A program made the translations under genes and the position numbers. A stretch of DNA of 64,000 bases from Takakia lepidozioides (taxonomy: Eukaryota; Streptophyta; Takakiopsida; Takakiales; Takakiaceae). Shown piece by piece: positions 54,824-64,000 of this stretch. The DNA is taken from NCBI GenBank assembly GCA_030704615.1, contig CM060734.1, positions 16,492,001-16,556,000 of the forward strand, read 5' to 3'. How positions within the stretch are numbered: the stretch's first letter is position 1; each line of letters starts with the position of its first letter. Below the pieces are notes generated by a model that saw nothing but the letters and a program-made list of their open reading frames with translations, searched no databases and was not told the origin of the DNA.

Positions 54824-56494
54824 ATGAGTGATGAAAGAGAAGTTAGACTCCAGAGATATTCAGCAAAAAGGGAAAGTTATCTGAAAGCTAATTATCCATA
54901 TCTTTGGGAGAGAGGAATAGACATAGGGGAATCATTTGGACCTCTCACACCGTTAAGATCAAAGAGTACATCACCCATACCGGAAGAACTAGAGTTGGAT
55001 GCTACTCCTTCTTATTCTTTGCAAGAAAGATTAAGGGAATTGGTAAAGGAAGAAGATCAACCACGAGGTGAAAGATCTGAGGTACATCCCTGGATAAAAG
55101 ATTTGACATAAATCTTTGATAAGAGTTGGCATGGAACACCAAAAGCAAGAACTCCAATTTCTGAAACGGAAGACAAAGAAGGAGGAGAGGATGTGGCAGA
55201 GCCAACGGAGAGTTCAGACTCTCTAACACCATTGCAATTGAGTTACATGAGTGAAGAAGAAGAAACCCAAGGGCAGAACTTGGAAGATGAAAACAGAGAG
55301 AAGAAATTGGAAGATGAAGAGTATGAAGAAGTAGACCCAACAGTTGAGGTTGAGACTACAACCAGGACATCCCAACCTGTTGGACCTGGATCAAGTGAAG
55401 CACTTGGATCACAGGCCAACGAGGGAGTCGGCTCAGGGGGATCAGGCGGGCAGCCTGGATCTGGCTCTGGGGGGACAGGGAGTGTGGGAAGTAGTGCAAC
55501 TAGAGCTGGGAATACTGTGAATATAGTGGGGTCAGTAGCAGGGAGTGCTCAGGGGCCAGCACTTGGTGGAAGTTCCACCACAACTACAACATGTCCTCAA
55601 GGACCAGCACCTGTCAGTGGGCAGGGGGTAGGGCCACAGATGGCGTTACAACCAACACGGGCAAAACCATATTTTCCAATATATGCAGGAAAAAGGGATC
55701 ATGATGTACACATCAGCCAATTTGAGCACATGTGTATTGTGAACAATGAGAATGGCGATGATGCCAAAATGAGACTGTTTCCTTGTTCACTTGTAAAGAA
55801 AGCAAGTGAATGGTATGCAAGATTCCCTGATAATCATTTCTTAACCTGGAATGGCTTAAGTACAGCATTCCGAGATAGATTCAGGACAAGTAAAACTGAG
55901 GATGAAGTGTATGGAAGTTTACAACAGTTAAAGCAAAAGAAGCATGAAACTGTTGAAGAGTACATGGAAAAGATGGAATTGATGATGAAAAAGTTGGTTG
56001 TTGTACCAGCACCAGGATTACAAAACACTTGGTTTGTGAGTGGACTAAGACCGGAGTTGCAAAAGAAAGTGGATATGCTACCCCATAATACGGTGGAGGA
56101 GGCATTTAAAACAGCTAACAGAATTGAGCAATTGGGAATGCTCAGGAGAGAGAAAAAGGATGATGAGGACTCTGAGGATGAGTCAGATGAGGAAGAAGAG
56201 CAAGAGCTCAAGAGGAAGAGTAAGAGGAAGGAAAAGTTGAAGAGGGATAACTATGAGAAAAGATTAGAAGAAATCTTGAAGAAGTATGCCACAGAGGCTG
56301 CAACACATTGGAGGAAGGGTGTTTGGTGTGCAAAATGCCAGAATGAAGGCCATACCACCACTGTATGCCACATGAAGGAGAAACACTGTACTATCTGTAA
56401 AATGGATAACCATTCTACTGAGAATTGTTATTATAACAGAAGGGCAGCTGCAAGAGAAACTAAGCAAGTAAGGGTCCATCAAATGCAGCCCTAG
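54824..56494 (+). pseudogene. Gypsy-3 gag
   Basis: The frame starts MSDEREVRLQRYSAKRES. A TAA at 55109-55111 interrupts it where gypsy-4 has Glu. It resumes with an acidic region, a Gly/Ser-rich stretch, then a retrotransposon-gag capsid domain (about 55670-56150: ISQFEHMCIVNNENGDDAKM, LVKKASEWYARFPDN, FRDRFRTSKTEDEVYGSLQQ, ETVEEYMEKMELMMKKL). Two CCHC knuckles follow: CAKCQNEGHTTTVC and CTICKMDNHSTENC. It ends at a TAG at 56492-56494; the same frame goes on after more stops to a third knuckle. This is the structural polyprotein. Confidence 0.85.
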
Positions 56495-56689
56495 CCAAGA
56501 AGAAACAGCGATCAGGACCACTATGGTAGGCCTGGTGGTTATTAATGGAGAGGTAATCCAAGAGGGAATTATCAAGGAAATCCCATAGGCAACTATCAGG
56601 GTAATCCAAGGGGGAATTACCAGCCAGGGAATCAGGATTATAGAAATAATCCCAGAGCAGACCAAGGGCGAGGACCCAATGGTGAAGAG

Positions 56690-57592
56690 TTGTGTTACTA
56701 TTGTAATCAGGCAGGACATCGCAAGGCAGCCTGTTCATTCTGGATTAGACACCAGAATGAGATGAGAGCTCTTGTGAATGAGGGCCCAGTGGTGGCAGCT
56801 CACATGGTTAGGCCATGTGTTGTACCAGAAGTAAGTACAATGATAGTAACCAGAAGCAAAGCTAAATTAATACCTCCAATAGATGAGGAAGATGATGATA
56901 ATGAAGATGGCAGTGATGTGCCTGAGGATGATGAGGCTTGGAGAGATGAGAAGGAACTGCACAAGGAAGTGGCAGATACCATAAGGGAAATGCAGAAGAG
57001 TACTGATATCCCTATGGCAGATTCCTCTGATTCTGGAAAAGAAGATGAAGAGAGTGAGGATGAAGGAAAGAAAGAAGCTGCAAAAGTGCAGAGTAATGAA
57101 GGGACTTTGGCTGAAGTAATATGCCAGTCCAAGGCAGAGATTACCATTGGACAGTTATTGGTTGTGGCACCTCATTGTAGGCACAAGCTGTATCAAGCAA
57201 TCAATCAGGTTGCCCATGAGACAGAGAACACAGGCATGAATAGCAAGGTGACCAGTTATAATGTGAAGTCGGAAGGGCGAGAAACAGTCATGGACTTTGA
57301 TGATTCTATGCCAGTAATCCAATTGAGGATTGGAAGCACAGATCTGACTGATGTACTGATAGATGGAGGCTCTGGAGTGAATATCATAACAGACCAATTA
57401 AGGCAGAAGCTTGGTCTAAGTAACATGAAACCAGCCCCATTCACAGTAACAATGGCAGATCAAAGAAGTGTTCAGCCATTAGGTTTGATAAGAGGAGTTA
57501 AGATACAGATTCAAAAGATGATCTTTAAGATCACAGTGACTGTGTTGAAAATGGATGATGTCATGGAAGCTTACTCCTTATTGCTGGGTTGA
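56690..57592 (+). pseudogene. Gypsy-3 zinc knuckle and protease region
   Basis: In the gag frame, a third knuckle CYYCNQAGHRKAAC opens this stretch, followed by an acidic linker. The aspartic-protease motif VLIDGGSGVNIITDQL is near 57352-57400 (DGGSG form) with a hydrophobic partner strand (VLKMDDVMEAYSLLLG) near the end. A stop at 57590-57592 breaks the link to RT. The gap 57593-58054 holds decayed linker sequence. Confidence 0.8.
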
Positions 57593-58054
57593 CCATGGCT
57601 GAAACAGGCTAGGGTATTCCATGACTGGAATTCCCAGTTACTAACTATGCATGATGGGAAGCACAAGATACAAATCACCACAAAGAAATCTAGTAGACTA
57701 CTTGCTACGAGAAGACCTCGGGGAGTTAGAGAGTATGACTAGAGGAGATGACTTGATAAGGAGCAAGAAGCTACCCTGTTTGCTGCACACCCAGAGTGGG
57801 AGCAGGTTGCAGAAATGCAACTAGGAGGCCTAAGTTGTTTAAAAGGTATCTGCTGTGGTGTAGTGATAGCAACACCAATTGAGGGTGAAACAAGCAGTTA
57901 CCCACCACATTTCTATGAAGAAAAAGAGGGAGAAATGGAAATACTAGAAGAACCAGCCACTGTGAGTTTACAGGATGAAGTAGTGACTGGTTGGACAATC
58001 ACAGCTGATGAGTAGGTGAGAGAAGTGAATGTGGGAACTGAGGAGGAACCGTGA

Positions 58055-58849
58055 ATGGTGAAAGTTGGGGTTGACTTGGAGCCAGAATTCTTTGAGGAAG
58101 CTAAGAGTCTGTTTATCAAATACAGAGATGTATTTGCTTGGAGCTATGAGGATCTGAAAGGGATACCACCTGAGATCTGTTGGCATAAGATTGAACTGGA
58201 ACCAGGGTCAGTACCAATCAAGCAGGCGAGGTACAGAATGAATCCCAACTATGCACAGAAGGTTGGGGAAGAGATCAAGAAGTTGGCTGAGGCTAAGTTT
58301 ATATACCCGATAGTGTATACAACTTGGTTGTCACCCATTGTGATAGTTCCCAAGAAGAATGGTAAACTGAGAGTTTGGGTGAACTATAAGAAGTTGAATG
58401 CTTGTACAAAGAAAGATCATTTTCCTTTGTCATTCACAGAAGCGGTACTGGACACTGTGGCAGGCCATGAGATGTACTCATTCATGGATGGCTTCAGTGG
58501 TTATAACCAAGTGCAAGTGGCAGAAGAAGACCAGGGAAAGATAGCTTTCATCACAGACTGGGCTTATGCATACAAAGTCATGTCTTTTGGACTTTGTAGT
58601 GCACCATCAACCTTTCAGAGAGTGATAAGTGAATCTTTCCATGAGTATCTGGATGATTTCATGCAGGTGTTCTTAGATGATTTCAGTGTGTACAGCTCTA
58701 AGAGTGAGCACTTGCATAAATTGGAGTTATGTTTGGCCAGATGTAGGATGAGAGGTCTGGGCCTGAATCCAGAGAAGTGTACTTTCTGTGTGAATTCAGG
58801 GGCAGCTGATTATAACCTGTTGTATAAGCTGCCAAATATCAGTCCGTAA
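58055..58849 (+). pseudogene. Gypsy-3 reverse transcriptase
   Basis: RT motifs in order: WLSPIVIVPKKNGKLRVWVN, YSFMDGFSGYNQ (motif A Asp), FGLCSAPSTFQRVIS, and VFLDDFSVYSS, the YxDD-type box as FLDD. The usual RVCVDYR is RVWVNYK. The frame ends after NPEKCTF with an unrelated tail (58800-58849). Confidence 0.85.
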
Positions 58850-58953
58850 CCCTGCTTTGGTGATGTTCTTTATGTAAAGAAATGCTCTTATTTTGTTCTT
58901 AAGCCTTCTATGATCATGAATGGCTTCTTTAAGACAAACAGACATTTCCAGCC

Positions 58954-59126
58954 ATGAACAGTGATCAATGGATCTTTATTAAGAGTCTAAGGAGATTCCT
59001 TGGACAAACCAGTTATTACAGAAGATTTGTCAGACGGTATGCACAGATAGCAGCACCATTGAGCAAGCTTTTGAAGAAAGATGCAGTGTTTGCATGGACA
59101 GCTGAATGTCAACAGGCTTTTGAGGA
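58954..59126 (+). pseudogene. Gypsy-3 start of RNase H (connection domain)
   Basis: The frame reads [40 protein letters not shown], then AFEDV, the segment between RT and RNase H of Ty3/gypsy. It is cut at 59127 by an LTR. Confidence 0.85.
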
Positions 59127-59565
59127 TGTCGTGCGCATACGTATCGCTACACAACTACATCGCTGTCCAAACCACACCACACATATATGCACAATAAAGT
59201 AGTCTGCCATAGATAAGAAAACTAGAAAACACACTGCTCACATCAGAAACAACATGAATCCATCGCTATCACTCTTTAAAACAGAAGTCGAGCCAGGGGC
59301 ACCCCAAGCTATGGGGACTCCACCCCACAACAACCTACACTCCCATCATAAGCACACTCAAATCTAAACGCATGAAGGAGCTCGGTCGCGCAGGCTCAAC
59401 TCGAGAGAGATGAGCTGCGCGATTGCCGCTCTCGTGAAGATAAGACGGGTCAGGTGTCAAACTAAACTTGACACATGATTTAACACTTGATCTAAATCCA
59501 AGTGTTAAATACAAATAACTAGCTTTATTCTAGCTAGTTTCACACTGTGCTTATTTAACTTGACA
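59127..59565. repeat. LTR-like repeat, 439 bp, TG...CA
   Basis: It starts TGTCGTGCGCATACG and ends TTAACTTGACA on the plus strand. The first 80 bp recur at 59570-59650 beside the gypsy-2 polypurine tract, and the last 270 bp resemble the end of gypsy-1 at 39.43-39.65 kb. It is either a full LTR of the gypsy-1/2 family or a tandemly duplicated 3' LTR. Confidence 0.6.
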
Positions 59566-59912
59566 GCGGTCGTGCGCATACGTATCGCTACACAACTACA
59601 TCGCTGTCCAAACCACACCATACATATATACACAATAAAGTAGTCTGCCACAATCGCCCCCCTAGCTGGTGGATAGGTCCCTCTAACTCCAGATAGCTAC
59701 AAGATGTAATAGCCACATCCGTACTAAGTCCTCTATCACTGCCCTTATTGCACTCGAACTCTATAGACCAAGAGGCCGGGTACAAGAGTAGCCCCATCGT
59801 TAGTCGCCGTCTTGCAATCTGTGAACTTGAGCCAGGACCTCGTGTGTTCAAGGTCTCATAGTAGCTAGGCCTTGCGTTTCTTGTTAGCCTTCCATGGTTG
59901 TATCCACTCCCA

Positions 59913-61082
59913 CTATCCAATGCAATGTGGACATAACCAATCCCCATCCGGAACCATCTCAAGAGGTGGAGTCAAGCATCCCATATGCCAACCTCTAGAG
60001 CATCGATCACACACCAGCATGGTGGCTGCCCCTTTAGCAGACCCACACAACATGCACCTCAAACCTGCAGATACCACTGCCAGGTTTGGGTTAATCCTGC
60101 CATCGACATTCGGAAGGTGACATGGCGCACAATTACGCACATGGTCCTTCCAAGTTATGCCATCCCGACCCTCCAAGACCAAGACGCCTGAGGGCAAGAC
60201 CTCTCGAACCCTCAAAATAACACGTCCTGCAGTCACATCCAGGGTCGTAGGAGTAGTCTGCTGCAGATAGACATAGTCACCAGGGTTGAATCTCCGAACC
60301 CCTGGACGATAGCCCCCACCACGTATGGTAGCATACCTCAACGTATCACGGTGTTGTGCAATGGCAAGGTTCTCGAAAGCCATGGGCATGACTCTCTTGA
60401 ACAACTCTGCACGCTGCTCACATGCACGTGCCCACACGTCCGGATCGTCAAGGTTAAGAACTGTAGCAGCTTCTCTGCGAATGGATGTAGGCAAATCCGG
60501 CTCTCGACCAAAGAGAAAAAAGTATGGTGAGAAGGAGGCAAGTGATGTTTGCTTGCTGAACCTGTAGCCCATGGCTAACCAGGGTAACTGAAGGTCCCAA
60601 TCTCCTAGGTGTCCCTTCTGCAAGCCATACTTGCGCAAACCCCTCTTTACTGTCTGAACAACTCTCTCTGCCAAGCCATCGGCCTCAGGATGATCCCGAG
60701 AAGTGGTGCGGTGGTCTATCAAGGCCTTGTCACACAAAGCCTGAAACTCCCCCAAGAACTCTCTCCCTTGGTCCGTCAGTACCTTAGCTGGAGCACCGAA
60801 TCGGCTAAGCACACAATCCAAGAATGCATACGCAACTCCCTCACTAGCCTTATCAGGCAATGGAACCAATTCAATCCACTTGGAGAAGTGCTCCACCATC
60901 ACCAACACGTACTTGTTGTGGCGCATGGTCAGTGGCAACGGCCCTGCGAAGTCAAGACTCCACCTGTAGCCCAATCCCATGATCGGAAGAGGGTGCAATT
61001 GTGGAGTAGGGGCGTTGAATGAAGCACGCACCCTGTCATACACCATGCACCTAGCCACAAATTGTTGCACCTCTGTGTGCAT
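59913..61082 (-). pseudogene. Gypsy-2 integrase with C-terminal PHD finger
   Basis: 389 codons, open, but cut from RT-RNase H by a single TAG (61086-61088) where gypsy-1 has Trp. Zinc-binding part: ARCMVYDRVRA, with Tyr in place of the second Cys of the HHCC set. Core: LDFAGPLP, LTDQGREFLGEFQ and HRTTSRDHPEADGLAE supply the DDE residues. Middle: KRGLRKYGLQKGHLGDWDLQ and a beta-rich part (FNPGDYVYLQQTTPTTLDVT, RVREVLPSGVLVLEGRDG). Residues about 340-389: CMLCGSAKG, VCDRCSRGWHMGCLTPP, DWLCPHC, a complete C4HC3 PHD finger pattern. PHD fingers read histone tails, so it may steer integration. Confidence 0.85.
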
Positions 61083-61088
61083 ACCACG

Positions 61089-62888
61089 CTACCAATACTG
61101 CCCCTGCAGTAGACTATGAGTGCGTCGCACCCCAAAATGCCCCAACTCCTCATGGGCATGGCGCACTAACCGTGCCCGCTGAGTTGGGTGAGGCACAATC
61201 CTCACTCGACCATCCTCCCACACTCGGAGCAGGTGTGTCCCCTCCCACTTGAACCTCTTGGCTCGTTGCAGGATCGGATCCCTCTCCTTGGCAGTCACAG
61301 TGGCTGCCGTGTCTCCAGTGCGGAGGTAGTCCAACATAACTGAATCCTCATGTATATCTTTGGTGCCACCTTGCTCATTGCTGGCCTCAGGGTCCTCAGA
61401 CACTTGATCTACAGTCATCCCTGTTGCAGGTCCAACCTGGCCTTCCGCTGCCAAGATACACAGAAATGCAGATGCATGCCATCCGGGCACCATCTCCTTG
61501 TCCGTCTCACCATGCCACCGAGCTCCAGTGTCATCCTGTTGGCTCGTGCATGGATTGCGACTCAACCCATCTACATTGCGATTGACCAAACCCGGTCGAT
61601 GCACCACCTGAAAGTCATACTCTTGAAGGATGAGTGCCCACCGTGCAAGCTTCCCCGTAAGCTTGTCTGACTCCATCAACCATTTGAGTGGTTGGTGATC
61701 CGTGACAAGGGTGAAGAGATTGCCGTATAGATAGCACCTGAAGTGTGCCACGGCCCACACTGCAGCTAAGCATTCTCCCTCATATGAGCTATACTTAGAC
61801 TCTGCAGTGTTGTTCGAGCGGCTAGTATAAGCCACTACGAACTCTCTTCCCTCATTATCCACCTGTGTGAGCACCGCTCCAAGCCCCAGCATGCTCCAAT
61901 CTGTATGCAGCTGAAAAGAACGCCCCCTGATAGGTCGTCTCAAGATGGGTGCCGAGGTCAACCTCGCCTTGAGCTCTTGAAAAGCTTGTTCTTGCTCATC
62001 TTCCCACTGCCACTCCTGGTCCACCTTGGTCAGCTTGGTTAGAGCCTTTGCAATGGCACTAAATCCCTTAACAAACCGTCTGTAATAGTTTGCTAACCCC
62101 ATGAAAGCTCGAACTCGGCTCACATCCGTGGGGCGTGGAACCTGTGCAATGGACTCTACCTTAGTCTGCTGTACCCCCAATCCTCTAGGATATATCATGT
62201 GACCCAGATACTCAATCTGGTTGTGGAAAAACTTGCACTTGCCTGGATGTAACTTCAATCCGTGCGTCCTTAAGCGCTCAAATACCCCCTGAAGGTGTCT
62301 CTCATGCTCCTCCACCGTAGCACTAAAGATGATGATGTCATCTATGTAGCACCGAGCAAACTCCACCCCTGCTAGAATCCTGTCCATGACTCTTTGAAAC
62401 TCAGAGGGAGCGTTTTTATGCCCAAATGGTAAGAACCGCCACTGGTATAGGCAATCCTTCCCGTGCTCATTGATCCCCCAGAATGCCGTCTTTTGCTTAT
62501 CCGCCTCCTTGATCGGCAACTGGTGATATCCGGATCGTAAATCCAACGTGCTAAAGACCTTGGAATGCCCAATGGCATCAAAGATCTCCTCTGGTGTCGG
62601 CATGGCATACCTATCGGACTTGGTCTGACGATTTACAGGCCGGTAATCACCGCACATACGTCTCTCCGTCCAATTGCCATAGACATCCTTCTTGGCTGGC
62701 ATCACTGTGGCTGAAGCATACTCTCCACCAGAGAGCTCTACCAAACCTGCCTCCCAGAGATCTTGAGTCCTCATCTGAATCAAAGACCTCTCCATGACAC
62801 TGTATCTATAGGGTCTCCGAAAGATTGGCGTGTCAGTGGCCAACTCAATACGGATCTCTTGACCCTTCAGTGCTCCCAAGTCCTTCAA
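61089..62888 (-). CDS. Gypsy-2 reverse transcriptase-RNase H (open frame)
   Basis: 599 codons without a stop. RT: ATVMPAKKDVYGNWTERRMC, CGDYRPVNRQT, FSTLDLRSGYHQLPI (Asp), WRFLPFGHKNAPSEFQRVMD, RCYIDDIIIFS (YIDD box). RNase H: TDWSMLGLGAVLTQV (Asp), YEGECLAAVWAVAHF (Glu), TDHQPLKWL (Asp), HRPGLVNRNVDGLSR. The C-terminal stretch leads into the integrase zinc domain (HAHEELGHFGVRRTHS) and stops at the TAG before the rest. All RT and RNase H catalytic residues appear intact. The N terminus of the true polyprotein is missing because of truncation at 63050. Confidence 0.85.
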   Translation of the reverse strand: MKDLGALKGQEIRIELATDTPIFRRPYRYSVMERSLIQMRTQDLWEAGLVELSGGEYASATVMPAKKDVYGNWTERRMCGDYRPVNRQTKSDRYAMPTPEEIFDAIGHSKVFSTLDLRSGYHQLPIKEADKQKTAFWGINEHGKDCLYQWRFLPFGHKNAPSEFQRVMDRILAGVEFARCYIDDIIIFSATVEEHERHLQGVFERLRTHGLKLHPGKCKFFHNQIEYLGHMIYPRGLGVQQTKVESIAQVPRPTDVSRVRAFMGLANYYRRFVKGFSAIAKALTKLTKVDQEWQWEDEQEQAFQELKARLTSAPILRRPIRGRSFQLHTDWSMLGLGAVLTQVDNEGREFVVAYTSRSNNTAESKYSSYEGECLAAVWAVAHFRCYLYGNLFTLVTDHQPLKWLMESDKLTGKLARWALILQEYDFQVVHRPGLVNRNVDGLSRNPCTSQQDDTGARWHGETDKEMVPGWHASAFLCILAAEGQVGPATGMTVDQVSEDPEASNEQGGTKDIHEDSVMLDYLRTGDTAATVTAKERDPILQRAKRFKWEGTHLLRVWEDGRVRIVPHPTQRARLVRHAHEELGHFGVRRTHSLLQGQYW

Positions 62889-63050
62889 ACTGAAGGCAAA
62901 GCAATTCCTGTAAGCCCTCAGGAACCGCCATATACGTCGTCTCTCTCCTCCGGTGATAATGGGTCCAATGTCACGCTCCCAATTGTCCTCCGTAACTGCA
63001 ACCTTAAATCCAGTGGGCTTAGAGGTAGAGGACGCGTCCCGTGGTTGCTA

Positions 63051-63758
63051 TGTTGCATATCGCCGCCCTTTGCCTTGAGGGCAAGGGGGTCGGGACACAT
63101 GAGGGGTTGCCCCTGTGGTGGGGGCAGCGGCAGCGATAGGTATGGGGGGCTGAAGCACCCTTGAGTGCCCAAGGCACCCAAGGAGGCGGAGGCGCTCACT
63201 AGGTGGGGTGGCTCCACAAGGGGTGGTGGTAGCTTAGCGGGACTTAGTGGGGGTGGCATAGGACTCACCATGGGGGCGGAGACCTCGTGGTGGGAGTCGT
63301 GGGGAGTCTTGGGACTCATCACGGTCCATAGGGGCCGTGGTGAGTGGGCCAAGACTCACCGCGACTCATCACCGGGAGTCGAGGGTTTTCGTGGTGGTTC
63401 GCCATAAAATGGCATGGCTGGTTGTGAAACCCCCGCGGACAGCTACAGAAGTATATATAAGGGGAGTAGTGACCCCGAGAACGGTGCAAGCCCGTTGGTG
63501 ACCAAAAACTAGTGAGTAAGCGAGCGAGCCGGAAAGCGACCAAAGAGTGGGGAGCTGTTCCGGACTGCCATCTACCAAAGGGAATTCTCCTAGTCCCAAA
63601 TAGGTGGAGGGTTTAGTGGGAAGCAAGGGGGACCGTTATGTCCCGGTGAGCAGCCGAAGCTCCAAGTTGGCCCGGCGGCCAGGTTGGGAGTCAGGCGCGC
63701 GCATCAAAGCGAGTAACTATGACTTGAAGGGGAGCTTACCGAAGTGAGGTGCGCGACA
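63051..63758 (+). repeat. 5' LTR of a fifth LTR element
   Basis: 708 bp, from TGTTGCATATC to GTGCGCGACA, inserted in gypsy-2 directly after GGTTGCTA. The uninterrupted text is seen in gypsy-1 near 17.32 kb. It contains a TATA box and is followed by a primer-binding site. It is GC- and GGGG-rich (63.07-63.4 kb) with many ACTCACC/GGACTCATCAC phrases. The 3' LTR is outside the window. Confidence 0.8.
63452..63460 (+). promoter_or_regulatory. TATA box in the LTR
   Basis: TATATATAAGGGG lies about 300 bp before the LTR end, a usual place for an RNA polymerase II promoter, with transcription expected to start about 30 bp downstream. Confidence 0.6.
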
Positions 63759-63760
63759 CT

Positions 63761-63772
63761 TGGTATCAGAGC
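63761..63772 (+). other. Primer-binding site for initiator tRNA-Met
   Basis: TGGTATCAGAGC, two bases after the LTR end, is the standard site complementary to the 3' end of plant initiator tRNA-Met. It fixes the LTR border and the plus orientation. Confidence 0.85.
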
Positions 63773-63813
63773 TTAGAGTTCAGTACGCGATCGTCCTTGG
63801 GATTGGCCTCATC

Positions 63814-63990
63814 ATGGGGTCGGGCAAGCCGAAGCGAAAGCGGAACGGCCCAAAAGATGATGATCCCGGTGAGCCCGATGGGGGCGGCGTGTCACCGAGG
63901 CGGCCGTTTGAGGAAGCGATGCATGTTTCCGAAAACGAGGCCGCCAAGAGCGGGAGGAATCCGAGGAGTCGGAGCCCGAGGAATCCTTGA
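63814..63990 (+). CDS. Start of gag of the fifth LTR element (partial or broken)
   Basis: After the primer site an ATG at 63814 starts MGSGKPKRKRNGPKDDDPGE, a basic then acidic, Pro/Gly-rich N terminus. The frame meets TGA at 63988-63990. The same region could continue in another frame past the window edge. Too short for a family call. Confidence 0.4.
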   Translation: MGSGKPKRKRNGPKDDDPGEPDGGGVSPRRPFEEAMHVSENEAAKSGRNPRSRSPRNP

Positions 63991-64000
63991 GAGCTCCGAC

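Larger units (their letters stand above)
53296..59126 (+). mobile_element. Gypsy-3 (Ty3/gypsy), 3'-truncated
   Basis: 5' LTR, primer site, 231-codon frame, gag with zinc knuckles, protease, RT and the start of RNase H lie in this order on the plus strand. At 59127 an unrelated LTR begins inside the RNase H, so integrase and 3' LTR are missing. Point stops and a frame loss (58.85-58.95 kb) show decay. Confidence 0.85.
59570..63050 (-). mobile_element. Gypsy-2 (Ty3/gypsy), RT to 3' LTR
   Basis: On the minus strand from 63050: end of the linker before RT, RT, RNase H, integrase with PHD finger, 3' untranslated region, polypurine tract (GCTAGGGGGGCGATTG, near 59651-59667) and partial LTR. It is closely related to gypsy-1 but far less decayed. 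The part upstream of RT, where gypsy-1 has its methyltransferase-like domain, is cut away at 63051 by another LTR. Confidence 0.85.

Overview
The window is eukaryotic nuclear DNA made almost entirely of nested, mostly decayed transposable elements. Introns with GT..AG borders, LTR retrotransposons, LINEs and Mutator-like DNA transposons exclude a bacterial or organellar source. The mixture suggests a plant-lineage genome, possibly a charophyte-type green alga, because retrotransposons carrying a cytosine methyltransferase have been reported there. That assignment is an inference with low confidence. No housekeeping gene, rRNA gene, canonical tRNA gene or CRISPR system was found.

Layout. 1-3.8 kb: a decayed minus-strand copy of a ParB/methyltransferase-like gene, a palindrome array and a small plus-strand gene fragment. 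3.8-10.8 kb: a minus-strand LINE (LINE-B) interrupted by a 692-bp TIR element. 10.8-13.76 kb: the 3' part of a second LINE (LINE-AC). Its middle lies at 39.65-42.22 kb and its 5' part at 49.9-50.26 kb. It was split by two LTR elements, and target-site duplications and frame order agree with this. 13.76-21.97 and 36.66-39.65 kb: a minus-strand Ty3/gypsy element (gypsy-1) with gag, protease, a C5 cytosine methyltransferase-like domain, RT, RNase H, integrase and PHD-finger remnants. 21.97-36.66 kb: a 14.7-kb TIR element inserted into gypsy-1. It holds a MULE/SWIM transposase gene (minus), a 1.7-kb array of 53-bp-spaced palindromes, a nine-exon gene with ParB-like and N4/N6-adenine/cytosine methyltransferase-like regions (plus), a second palindrome cluster and an unknown gene. 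42.22-49.91 kb: an LTR element (gypsy-4) with 0.9-kb LTRs and a 5-bp TSD. It has truncated gag and no pol, but a sense 1258-codon frame of unknown function. 50.26-52.39 kb: a truncated second copy of the MULE. 52.39-59.13 kb: an LTR fragment and a plus-strand gypsy (gypsy-3) truncated in RNase H. 59.13-63.05 kb: a gypsy-1 relative (gypsy-2) with well-preserved RT-RNase H-integrase-PHD. 63.05-64 kb: the 5' LTR, primer binding site and start of another LTR element.

The main interest is the concentration of chromatin- or DNA-modification domains on mobile elements. These are a cytosine-5 methyltransferase inside a gypsy pol, a PHD finger on its integrase, and a ParB/beta-class methyltransferase-like gene carried next to a transposase. 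That gene sits beside long arrays of regularly spaced palindromes that could be binding sites. The catalytic DPPY-type motif of the latter is changed (DIPD), so it may be a DNA-binding derivative rather than an enzyme. Boundaries and frames were read by eye; all family assignments rest on motifs, not database searches.
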